A stretch of DNA of 64,000 nucleotides, from NCBI GenBank assembly GCA_026874595.1, contig CM049309.1, forward strand, positions 21,054,033 to 21,118,032. The letters are read 5' to 3'. The position numbers and the translations under genes were made by a program. The notes under the pieces were generated by a model. That model was not told the origin of the DNA, ran no database searches, and saw only the letters and a list, made by a program, of their open reading frames with translations. This document shows, in pieces, positions 44,411 through 55,143 of the stretch (position 1 is the stretch's first letter; each line of letters begins with the position of its first letter). This stretch comes from Sipunculus nudus (Eukaryota > Annelida > Sipuncula > Golfingiida > Sipunculidae).

Positions 44411-44919
44411 AAGGGACATAATCAGGCGCTACATTATGGCTATTCTTTCACACTATCAGTTCAATTTTGCTTGATACAAGTGTTTCCCATCCAAACCATC
44501 CCAGCACACGGTCTCAATTCTTTGCATACGGCTGTTTAACACCATTTTATGGCATTGTGTATTTGTAAACACAGTCTGTTTACCAGAACAACGCCACTTG
44601 ACTGGAGGTCCGATTAAGAGGGGCAACACACTGTGTCTGGCTGAAACATGTATTACATTTTTTGGGGCAAGTCATACCGGGCAGCTCCTGATTGACACGT
44701 TTTGGCTCAGTGATGCAAACAGCAATATTTTGGCAGGTACAGATTTATTTTAAAGGGAAGAAGCTATTTTTTCATGTTAACTCAACATGCTTTATAGGTG
44801 ATTGGGCTCTTTGAAGTGCAGCCATCATCTTTTTAAATGAGTGTTGTGACCTTGACCAAGTTGTGACGACCCAAAATTTTATAGTAAAAAAAATATAAAA
44901 ATATTCGTAAAAATTTGAA
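44411..44919. other. Unassigned stretch, possible insertion
   Basis: Less repetitive DNA breaking the I-like repeats. TTAAAGGGA occurs at its left edge (44408) and near 44750, which could be a target duplication or a chance repeat. The final 60 bp return to I-like (GTGACCTTGACC) and satellite-like (ATTCGTAAAAATTTG) sequence. Confidence 0.4.
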
Positions 44920-45109
44920 ACAAGGGACCCATGCATGGGTCATGGCCCTCAGCTGAAGTTTGAAATTTTTACAAGTGCAAAATATGCAAAATAAAAAATA
45001 TAATATAAAAAAATAATAATATAAGTTAAAATATCAGAATTCTAGGTTGCAATCATTATTTATCCAGAGTGTAGCTCATATCAGGTCATATTATGCATAC
45101 ACATATATT

Positions 45110-46414
45110 TAGTGTTGGGACGATATGGGTTTTTGATATCATGATAATTATTCAAATTTTATCGCGATATACAGTGCTATCGCGATATTTTTAATAATAT
45201 ATAATGGCATTAATAAGCAATCAATAATGATATTTATGTAACAGGCTCAGGTGTAGACTCGGATAGTGTACGTGATGCCCAATAGAGGGCACCCAATTTA
45301 TAGCCTTTTAAGTTCATTTTAGTGTCTATGATGTCCGACAGGGGGCATCACTAGTTAATTAGTCATTTGCATATATATCCTTATAGGGTTAAGTTCACTT
45401 ATCTAATATGCACACGTCACACTGCACCTGACATCTGAGTCTGCCGCCAAAACGACTTCAATATTCTCCATTTTTGCGCCATTCCGTCACCAAACTTCGT
45501 AATGGCAACACGCCATAACCGTTGTATGTTTATTACTTCACAGTAAACCCTTTTCACCACATCAGTCGTTTGTTGTCGTATGATGGAAGAGAGAGGACAC
45601 TTCCCCTTTTGTTAACCCAGTCCTAGGACTGTTATATTTATAACAACCACCTTTAAAGTCTTGACTTTATACAAGGGATTAAGTATTAATATCATTTACA
45701 CCTATTGTGCCAGTACCACAGAAAGACTCATTAAGTGATGTAAGTTGCATGAAGGTCCTGCAGGTGTGCAAGCTTGAGGCCCGGGAAGTCCTGCCCCCAT
45801 CGTCGAATCATGCTTGTCAGAACTTTCCATCAGTTTCCTGTAGCTACATAAAAGCCGGAGAATCCCGGCGAATTTTCGGAGAGCGTGTAATACCAATCAT
45901 GGCTAAATATACCATCCCAATTTTATTTGGTAAAATATGCAACCCGTATGGAATGTTTGATTCAGTTGTGACACTTTTATGTTGACATTTTCGTTCCATG
46001 CAATAAAAGCATAAATATGTGTATTTATTGCTCTTTCATTATAATGTTATTATCTCCTGGAATTCTCAAGCTTTTGTCCTCTCTGATTCATCCTGCTACT
46101 TCCGGACATTTCTGACTAATCCCGAAGTCTGTAAGCACACGGTTCCACCCACACGCGGACATTTCCGACGAATCCCGAAGTCTGTAAGCACAAGGTTACA
46201 CCCACACGCGTGTATTCAAATACATGTGGTTTATAAAAATAAATGTGATTCTTTGAAATAAATTTATTTTGAACCTCAAGGGCTTGCTTGTGAACCAAAA
46301 TCTTGAACAAAAAATGATATCATGGTATCGCGATAATAGGAAAGTTGACGGTATGATAACCGTAGCCGTCAGATATCATGATAATACCGTATACCAGTAA
46401 CCGTCCCAACCCTA
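45110..46414 (+). mobile_element. hAT-1: non-autonomous hAT transposon
   Basis: Ends TAGTGTTGGGACGAT and ACCGTCCCAACCCTA are inverted repeats with two mismatches in 15, flanked by the perfect 8-bp duplication CATATATT (45102-45109 and 46415-46422). Both features are standard for hAT. Subterminal ATATCATGATAA and ATCGCGATA motifs occur at both ends (45140-45190 and 46318-46385). At 1305 bp it is too short for a ~600-residue transposase, and the 92-codon frame at 45707-45985 shows no hAT or BED-finger motif. It contains a 53-bp tandem duplication and two CTCF-like motifs. The nested position and clean duplication suggest a fairly recent insertion. Confidence 0.92.
46103..46208 (+). repeat. 53-bp tandem duplication inside hAT-1
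   Basis: CGGACATTTCTGACTAATCC and CGGACATTTCCGACGAATCC start units at 46103 and 46156; both continue CGAAGTCTGTAAGCACA and CCACCCACACG-like. Five or so differences. Confidence 0.92.
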
Positions 46415-46746
46415 CATATATTTCATAATTTTCAAATTACAAATGTTTAAAGCGAATTTAAAAGAAAATAATGCCACAACATGGCATCTTAAAGATTCTT
46501 CCTTGAATCACTATTGAAAAGTTTTGTACATTGGAGCTTTCAGTACATGCTTAATTTTATTCAACGAAATAAAAAATTCAGTAAATCTGATAAAATAAAA
46601 CCATCTTTTCAAATAAAGTATACACAGTTAGTTGAATGAGGGACAAACATCATCATTGTGCCAATTACTATCACAGCTATAATTTTTTACTGGAATTAAT
46701 TGTCAATTTCACACCTTGTGAAGTTTTTACTCTTCTGAAGTAAAGA

Positions 46747-48248
46747 ACTAGAATACAGGTAGTCGACAAGCAACTATGTGTATCCGCCGAAATCAGAGTG
46801 GAACGGGTGAAGTGATGCATGGATTGAGTGGCAAGGGAAAATAGAGTGAGGCGTGTTGCATATTAGCATGGATGTCTGCAGCCGAAATATATATGCAGGT
46901 TGCGCCACCTACCACAAATGCAGAAAGCTGTCACATAAATGTAGGTGGCGCCACCTGCCAAAAAAAAATCGAGAAAGCAATCCAAGATGTATAAACACGC
47001 AAAATCTTCAGGCAGATAAGTCAAACTACTACAGAGTTATGAGTGATTTTAGCCCAGGGCAGACAGACATGCTGTGCAAAAAGGGTTGCAGGTGGCCCCT
47101 CCAGTTTTGTGTATGATATAGAGCTATGTGATATCTATACACATGCAAAATTTTGGCCTAATCGGTCAAATGGTTCCCGAGATATGAGCTTGGATGTCTG
47201 CAGCGTAAACTAGAATGTAGGTGGCACCACCTATCATAAAATCCAGATAGCTGTCCAGGATGTATAAACCTGCAAGATTTTAGGTAGTTCCGTCAAACCA
47301 CTACAGACATATGGAGTAATTTTATCCCACGGCAGACAAACAGACGGACGTTGGGCAAAATTGGTTGCAAGAGGTGCCACCAGTTTTGCATATGATGAAG
47401 AGCTATGTGAGATCTATACACATGCAATATTTTGGCCAATTCGGTCAAACGGTTCCCCAGATATGAGCTTGGATGTCTGCAGCATAAACGTGAATGTAGG
47501 TGGCGCCACCTGTCACAAAATCGAGAAAGCTATCCAGGATGTATAAACCTGCAAAATTTTAGGTCGATATGTCAAACCACTGCCGAGATATGAGTGATTT
47601 TATCCAATGGCAGACAAACAGACGGATGCTGTGCAAAAATGGTTGCAGGTGGTGCCACCATTATAGTGTATGTTATAAAGCTATCAAAGGGCTACATTTG
47701 TATAAAATTTTAAGCCTGATCGGTCAAACGGTTCCCGAGATATGAGCTTGGATGTCTACAGCGTAAATGTGAATGAAGGTGGTGCCACCTGTCACAAAAT
47801 CGAAAAAGCTATCACGGATGTATACCCATGCCGAATTTCAGGTGGATAAGTCCAACCAATGCAGAGATAGGACTGATTTTAGCCCAAGGCAGATGAATAG
47901 ATGGACACAGTTCAAAAATGGTTGTAGGTGCTGCCACCATTTTTAGTGGATGTTATAAAGCTATCCAAGGGCAACATTTGTGTAAATTTTTTTAGCCAGA
48001 TCGGTCAAACGGTTCCCGAGATATGTGGCTTTATGTGTGGAAACAGAAGCACAAATGGAAGCAGAGCGCAGAGGAAAGGTCAGAGGTCAAAACAAAATCG
48101 GGGCGCAGCAGTTCACATGTGACACGAACATAATCCCGGGTTTGGTAAAATTCCACCCAGGGGTTACGGAGGAGTTCTCCGGTCACCTACGCGGCGGCCA
48201 GCGTCCGACTGAAAACATAGTATCCCAGTACTCTGTTTTGGCGGATAA
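46747..48248 (+). mobile_element. Family D element, copy 3
   Basis: Start ACTAGAATACAGGTAGTCG (hairpin with one change, GTAGTCG-ACAAG-CAACTAT). Palindromes, full or one base off, are near 46944, 47220, 47500, 47649 and 47781. The end is CATAGTATCCCAGTACTCTGTTTTGGCGGATAAAA, with its left hairpin arm damaged. The 5' part has a rearranged monomer at 46920-46960. Confidence 0.85.
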
Positions 48249-48772
48249 AATTACTACAGAATTACATCTGATGAACATCCACACTTTTATATAGCAATAC
48301 ACCACTTTTTGGACACAAGTAAATGTGCACTTTAATCATTGTAACCCTGGTGGTACAATACAAATTCTAAAATGTAGCACAGCCTACAATAAGAATGAAT
48401 CAAATACAGAAAATTATAACATTCATCTAGATTATGCACCAGCTAAGGGGGGGGGAGTGCAGGGCAGAGGGGAAGCCTGCAAGAAGTGGCCAAGCTGAGG
48501 CAAGGCTGCCTGGAGAGGGTTATAAAATACAAGTGAAGGCTGTACTACTTGGTGAGCCTGATGTAAAAACACTTGACATGGTGTATGAAAACTGGAATAA
48601 AAGCTTCTCTTTTCAATCAATTCATTTGAAATTTCACATTTTTAAAGATTAAATCCTTATGTATAAATGCTGTGAAAATAAAATCAACAGTGCTTACAGG
48701 GGAAAAACGTGCCATAGCCAAAGTTGGTGAAAATTTAAGGTATTGATTTTTTATTCATGCTAATAACTTAAA
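48249..48772 (+). mobile_element. C-type (690-bp) segment, paralogue of 60953-61479
   Basis: About 280 bp of unique sequence ends in a G-run (48447) and a segment GGAAGCCTGCAAGAAGTGGC. Part of a 690-bp C monomer follows (GTGAAAATAAAATCAACAG, AAACGTGCCATAG). It is interrupted at 48773 by an E 5' end. The paralogue has the same order and the same E junction, so the arrangement predates the duplication. Frame 48434-48652 spans non-coding repeat. Confidence 0.75.
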
Positions 48773-48900
48773 ACAAGGCCTACAGGCCTAATGCGAACCT
48801 GTGCATTTGCAAATACACCAGGTATAATGCTTCAATGCTGGACCGTTACTTTTCATGTATATGAAAAATGCAAGTACTAAACATTTTGAATAAGAAACTA
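48773..48900 (+). mobile_element. Family E 5' end only
   Basis: ACAAGGCCTACAGGCCTAAT, GCGAACCTGTGC, CACCAGGTATAATGCTTCAA and GGACCGTTACTTTTCATG match the first 120 bp of E at 9036, then stop near 48897. Confidence 0.82.
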
Positions 48901-49685
48901 GAAAACTGACAGGTCAGTAAGGGCCCTGCAAAAGATGCAGTCATTATAAATTGAAGTACTGTGAATTTGGTGTACTTTGGTAGCATGGGCTGAAAGAGCG
49001 ATATTTGAAAATTAAAGAACCTGTAAAGAACAGCTGACATGTATAAACTGGAAGAAAAGATATGGTAAAGTGAAAATGTTCAGAGCTATCAAAATAATTA
49101 TATAAAAGAACTGCATGCATTTTTAGTTTCTGAATTTCTGTATTACCTGTGCTAATTATTCTTGGTTGAAGTCTTGGCTCAGCTGTGTCAAATATTTTTT
49201 CCAATATTTGTATGTTGAATTGGCTTTATTATATACGAGGCTTGAGTCTTTACATGAACCTTGTAGTATAAGAGAGTCAGCTGTTGGTTAGTAGTGATAA
49301 AATGGTCATTCTCTTGAACTGAGATTCAGCTGTTCTTGGGCTTGGGTCTGCAGATGCGCTGTGATGTGTAGAATGGCTTCATATGAATATCAATGTAAAT
49401 TTGTTGATGGTCACTATAATAGGTCCAAACTCCTTGAGATGTTGGAAGTGGAGATAGATTTGTCCAAACATGCTCTAAATGAGAGCCACTGTGGTGTGTT
49501 CCGCCAGTGTATCCTTTTCTAGGGAATCTTCAAATGGTCTGTACAAAATATGCTGTGAAAATGTAATGCCGCTGTACACGAGTGACTCGAAAAAGATTAA
49601 TCTGTTTCTGGCCTGCTGTAGGAGCCACACGCAACTGATCACCAAACTGTGTTTTACTTTATTTTTCCTTCTGACCCAAATATCA
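48901..49685. other. Unassigned single-copy stretch
   Basis: No paralogue in the window and no element end. Three overlapping frames of 86-94 codons on both strands show no family; overlapping sense and antisense frames at 49475-49759 argue against coding. Nothing else seen. Confidence 0.45.
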
Positions 49686-50856
49686 ACTAGAATACGGGTA
49701 GTCGACAAGCGACTTCGTGTATCCGCCAAAATCAGAGAAGGACGGGTGAAGTGAGGCATGGATTGAGTGGCAAGGGGATATAGTTACATGTGTTAAATAT
49801 TAGAATGGATCTCGGCCACATAAACATGATTGTAGGTGGCGCCACCTGTTATTTGAACGAGAAACTATCTAAGATATATACACATGCAAAATTTCATGTG
49901 GAAAAGCAGAGATATGAGTGATTTTATCCCACAGCTGACAAACAGTCCGACGCTGTGCAAAAATGGCTGCAGGTGGCCCCACCATTTTTGTTCATGTTAT
50001 TAAGCTATCCAAGGGCTACATTTGTGTAAATTTTTTTTCCTGATTGGTCAAACGGTTCCTGATATATAGGGGTTTATGTATGGAGCATTAACATGAATGT
50101 AGGTGGGGCCACCTGTCATAAAATCAGAAAAGCTATCCAGGATGTATACGCATGCCGAATTTCAGGTGAATTAGTCAAGTCACTGCAGAGATATGAGTGA
50201 TTTTAACCCAAGGCAGACAAACAGATGGAGACTGTGCAAACATGGTTGCAGGTGGCGCCACCATTTTTTGTGTATGTTATAAAGCTCTCCAAGGGCTACA
50301 TTTGTGCAAAAAAATTTTCCTGATAGGTCAAACGGTTCCCGAGATATGAGCTTGGATGTCTGCAGCGTAAACGTGAATGTAGGTGGCGCCACCTGTCATA
50401 AAATCAGAAAAGCTATCCAGGATGTATTCGCATGCCGAATTTCAGGTGAATTAGTCAAGTCACTGCAGAGATATGAGTGATTTTTACCCAAGGCAGACGA
50501 ACAGATGGACACTGTGAAAACATGGTTGCAGGTGGTGCCACCATTTTTTGCGTATGTTATAAAGCTGTCCCAGGGCTACATTTGTGCAAAAAAATTTTTC
50601 TGATCCGTCAAACGGTTCCGGAGATATGTGGGTTTATGTGTGGAAACAGACGCACTAACAGACGCAGAGCGCAGAGGAAAGGTCAGAGGTCAAAACAAAA
50701 TCGGGGCGCAGCAGTTCACATGTGACCCGAACATAATCCCGGGTTTTGTAAAATTCGGCTCAGCGGTTACGGTGGAGTTCTCCGGAAACCTACGCGACCG
50801 CGGCGGCGTCCAGCTGAAAACATAGTATCTGCAAAACTCTGTTTTGGCGGATACAA
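49686..50856 (+). mobile_element. Family D element, copy 4
   Basis: The best-preserved D: 5' ACTAGAATACGGGTAGTCG with intact 7-bp hairpin; palindromes near 49834, 49975, 50104, 50251, 50382 and 50531; the G+C-rich segment at 50755-50815; end hairpin to ATACAAT. Very close to copy 1 over 50090-50856, including the unequal ~130/~150 spacing. Confidence 0.9.
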
Positions 50857-51080
50857 TTATCACCTCTGTGACCTTGAAAATCCATCAAGGTCACCCATCT
50901 TCAAACATGATGTAGTTCATCAAAAGGTCCATCACTGCCGCGAGTCTGGGGACCTTATATGAAATACTTTTTACGAGTTATTGTGTTAACTATGTGTGTC
51001 CTTTTGCATGCATATTTGCTAAGAGAGTGCAACCTTACTAGGTGTTCAGTAATGTTTTTTACCGCACAACTTTCAGAAAA
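50857..51080. other. Short spacer, partly K/I-like
   Basis: CCTCTGTGACCTTGAAAATCCATCAAGGTCACCCATCTTC forms an inverted pair GACCTTGA / TCAAGGTC and resembles the K phrase before its T-rich part. The rest is unassigned. Confidence 0.45.
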
Positions 51081-51430
51081 ATGGCTGACTATGACCATAT
51101 ATCATGCCTCGTTGCTGTTGACGTGAGGACCTGTCCTACTGTTAAGGTGGAACAAACAATTATGGTTACAATTATGATTTCTGCCCTGCTGAAAGAGGGA
51201 CCTAAAATTTAACACCAAACTGTGAAAAACTTTATTGACCTTTGACCTCTGGACCCCAAAATCGATAGGGATCTTCCATAATTGATGGATAATACATATT
51301 TCAGGTTTGAACTCAATCCGTCAATCCTAACTGGAGTTATAATCCGGAAAAGAATTTGTGGACAGAGGGACAGACTGCCGAAAGACCGACGGACGGCCAG
51401 ACAGACAGACGGACAGGTCGATTACGATAG
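51081..51430 (+). mobile_element. Family I element, second copy
   Basis: Close paralogue of 25210-25590: GGCTGACTATGACCATATATC to ATTACGATAGGGCCCTAA, with an ACGG/ACAG tract at 51380-51415. Immediately after CTAA the E phrase CAATTACACAAATATCACTG begins, which at 9165 follows ACA, so I is inserted in E here or replaced its 5' end. Confidence 0.78.
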
Positions 51431-52247
51431 GGCCCTAACAATTACACAAATATCACTGCTGAAATTCTGGCATGGATGCATACAACAAACATGATTGTAG
51501 CTTGCACCACCAGTCTTGTATACAACAAAGCTAGATATATACATATGCCCAATTTGAGACTGATATATCAAACCCCTCCTGAGAAATAAGCAGGAACACA
51601 CTGTGCAAAAATTACTGTAGATGGCACCACCTCAGTGTCACAGTGAACTCTTGACCTGTTTCATAATCTGACACAGTTGGCAGTCTGCCAAAGCTATAAA
51701 TAGATCCAGGCTGAACTTTGGTGCCAAATCTAATACAGTGGGCAGTCTGCAAACGCTATAAATAGAATGCAGCTCTTGCACTGAGTAAACTCTGGACCTA
51801 TACCTTGCTGCACTGAGTGAACTCTTAACCTGTTGTCTAATCTGATACAGTTGGCAGTCTCCCAAAGCTATAAATAGAACTAGACCAACCGTTGGCCTGT
51901 TGCCAAATATGAAATAGTAGCCACACCATTGCATAAGCTCACAGACTGGCTCCACATGCAGCCCTGAGGGGCATGCCACCCATGAGGTGATCACATGGTG
52001 CCCATAAGGTGTTCACATGTCACCCATGAGGTGATCACATGCCATGTGCTTGGCTGCACTGATTGAACTCTTGACCTATATCTGGCTGCACCGAATGAAC
52101 CCTTTATCTGTCGCCAAATCTGAATCAGTTGGCAGTTTCTCAACCTATTCAAAGATACAGACACAATCTTGGCCTGTTGGTAAATCTGTTAACACATACT
52201 GAAAGATTTTGGCTAAAATGCTTTTTTTTCAAGCTGACATATTCATA

Positions 52248-55143
52248 CGCTCCGTAGGCAGCCAAAATCTTGCGCTTCTAAAGAAGCAACTGATTTTCAC
52301 GCTGCCAGCTTTGACCCTTTTATGATATATTTAGACACCAGATGACAGTTCATTGTCCGCTGAAATAAACGTGTGTATGATGTGACAAGCAGCCAATCAG
52401 ATGCCAATAAACAAACACTCAACAGGCATCCTGGCTCCGCCCATTGCTGCGCTTCAAGCGCAGCTTAATGAGTTTCCGGTCAAATTTAAATTGCTCCCTC
52501 TGCATTCTCGCATCATCGACCGATTGGATTATGACATTATGACTGTGTTAGCATAGCCATGTATCCGTTGTCTGCAGAACTAAGACAAGCCAGCGATGTT
52601 TGCACACAGCCTTTGTTGTTACGTTTCGTTTGAATTACATCTCACCGGCCGAGGATCCTATGTGCCCAAGGCCCTAAGCAAACCATGTCAGGGGCAATTC
52701 TGTCTGAGCCTGTGGCCTGTTCAGACAGTTACGCGGGGCGATGAGCTGTCACTCAAAACAAAATAAACATGATTGGCTCCGTTTATTCCTTGCTTGGCTT
52801 TGTCTTCCAGCACAAGGTCTCATCTGATTGGACAACAAGTGACCCAGGGGTCATGACGCTCAGCTGACCAGGAAGACATTGACAAAAGTAATTTTATCAT
52901 CTGAATGTCAAATTTGAATGAAATACTTTTTCCAAACTTGACCTTTTGTATAAAATCATCCAATATTCATTGGGGTACTATGGAGCTCTGTAACTGAAGG
53001 ATATGGGTAACAGACACCTATTTTCAAGGTTAACAAGATGACTTTTCAGGGGTCTCCCAGCATGTCAAAAAATAAAATTCTAGGTCCAGTTATTATGATT
53101 TGTGCCCTGTTAACAGATGACCAAATGTTTATTCTGGGGGGTATTTCAAAGCCTCATAGGATGAAGGATATGGGTAACAGAGATGTAATTTCAGGTGCAC
53201 AAGGAGACTTTTCAAGTCATTATAATTTGTGCTCTGTTAACAGATGACCAAATCTTTATTCTTGGAGCCATAGCATGAAGGATATGGGTAACAGAGACCT
53301 AATTTCAGATTTCCAAAGTGACTTTCCAAAGGCCTCCCTGCATGTCAAGAAAGAAGATTCTAGGTCAAGTCATTATGATTTGTGCCCTGTTAATATATGA
53401 CCAAATCTTTATTCTGGGGGGTACTTCAGGGCCCCATAGCTCACAGAATATGGGTAACAGGGACCTTATTTCGGGTTTCCATGTAGAACTTTTATGGGCT
53501 TCCCTGGAGGTGAGGACAGAAGATTCTAGGTCCAGTCATTATGATTTATGCCCTGTTTACAGATGACCAAATGTTTAAAGATCACAAAAGCAGCGAAAAA
53601 AAATCGTAAAAAATATAAAAAAAATATAGCTGGCACCACCAATCTCCAGAAATTGATGAAACACTCCATGATCAATATCCATGCAAAGAATCATGGTGAT
53701 TAATCCATAAGTTGTTCAGATACTTGAGCTTTTGTATTAAATTTTGCATTATTCTGGGGGGTACTTCAGAACCCCTAGCTCGAAGAATATTGGTCACAGT
53801 GACCTAATTTCAGGTTTACAAGGAGAATTTCCATAGACCTCCCAGGATGTCAAGTAAGAAGATTCCAGGTCTAGCGGTTACGATTTGTGCCCTGTTAACA
53901 GACAGACACCTGGATGGCCGGACGGACGACGGACAAAAGGTGATCCCTATAGCTCAGATGACTTTCAGTCAGCTGAGCTAAAAATTGAAAAAATACAGGT
54001 GGCACCACCAGAATGCAGAAACTGATGAAACATTTCATGATCAATATCCATGCAAAGAATCATGGTGATCAATATAATAATTGTTCAGATACTTGAGCTT
54101 TTGTATCAAATTTTCCATTATTCTGGGGGGTACTTCAGAACCCATAGCTCAGAGGTTATGGGTAACAGAGACCTAATTTCAAGTTTTTAAGGAGACTTTC
54201 TCATGGGCCTCTCAGCATGTCAAGAGAGAAGATTCTAGGTCCAGTTGTTACGATTTGTGCCATGTTAACAGATGACCACATCTTATGAGGTCTCAAAAAT
54301 AGAGAAAAAAATTCGTAAAAATAAAAATAATACAGGTGGCGCCACCAGACTGCAGAAACTGATGAAACATTCCATGATCAATATCCATGCACAGAATCAT
54401 GGTGATCAATGCAATAGTTGTTCAGATACTGGAGCTTTTGAATCAAATTTTCCATTATTCTGGGGGGTATTTCGGAGCCCCATAGCTCAGAGGTTATGGG
54501 TAACAGAGAATTAATTTCAGGTTTCCAAAGAGACTTTTCATGGGCCTCCCGGAATTTCAAGAGAGAAGATTCTAGGTCCAGTCATTACAATTTGTGCCCT
54601 GTTAACAGATGACCACATCTCGAGAGGTCTCAAAAATAAAGAAAAAAATTCGTAAAAATCTAAAAAATATAGGTGGCGCCACCAGACTGCATAAACTGAT
54701 GAAACATTCCATGATCAATATCCATGCAAAGAATCATGGTGATCAATGCAATAGTTGTTCAGATACTTGAGCTTTTGTATCAAATTTTCCATTTTTCTGG
54801 GGGGTACTTCGGAGCCCCATAGCTCAGAGGTTATGGGTAACAGAGACCTAATTTCAGGTTTCCAAGGAGATTTTTCATGGTACTCCCTGGATGTCAAGTT
54901 AGAAGATTCCAGGTCAAGTGGTTACAATTTGTGCCTGGTTAACGGACAGACAGACGGACAGACAGACAGACAGACTGACGACAGACAAAGAGTGATCGCT
55001 ATAGCTCAGATGACTTTCAGTCAGCTGAGCTAAAAATACAGTGCTCCCCTCTGGTGTAGCAATTCAGGATACGAGGTCATAACAAACAGCGCCTTACGAT
55101 ATGGGTAGTGGCCCTATAGGTAAAGCACTGTGTGAAGAGCGAA
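52248..55143 (+). mobile_element. G: insertion in E with ~11-bp direct repeat
   Basis: ACATATTCATA flanks it at 52237-52247 and 55144-55154; the paralogue at 10275 has one ACATATTCAAA. Outer parts are 52248-52834 and 55038-55143; a C copy fills the middle. The ends (CGCTCCGTAGGCAG and GTGTGAAGAGCGAA) share only a short inverted CGCTC. The left arm is G+C-richer (52420-52740) and has a TTGGCTGC/GCAGCCAA-type composition, with no recognisable protein. The superfamily is open; 9-11-bp duplications are typical of Mutator-like elements. Confidence 0.65.
52835..55037 (+). mobile_element. Family C (336-bp type), copy 2
   Basis: Begins ACAAGTGACCCAGGGGTCA and closes with the hairpin and TAAAAAT at 55037. 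Nearly the same as 11224-13461, including the internal terminus at 53953-53987, but with a deletion near 53215 and a differing last monomer. A longer ACAG-rich tract lies at 54945-54985. The flanks differ from copy 1, which shows movement. Confidence 0.9.

Larger units (their letters stand above)
44920..46746 (+). mobile_element. Family C 5' part with hAT-1 inside, cut by D
   Basis: ACAAGGGACCCATGCATGGGTC, then ATGGCCCTCAGCTGA, is a C start. The 5' hairpin here is a perfect 16-bp palindrome (GACCCATGCATGGGTC, 44926-44941). The body is AT-rich and resembles the C body near 5050-5300 in patches. hAT-1 occupies 45110-46414. The element ends where D starts at 46747; no C terminus is seen beyond. 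Confidence 0.7.

Noticed and set aside
44408-44760. piggyBac- or Kolobok-type insertion beginning TTAA-AGGGACA
   Set aside because: No matching inverted end at the right side; only a direct TTAAAGGGA, possibly chance.
49475-49759. 94-codon minus frame and 91-codon plus frame
   Set aside because: The same DNA is open on both strands and has no family match; the 3' part lies in the D start.
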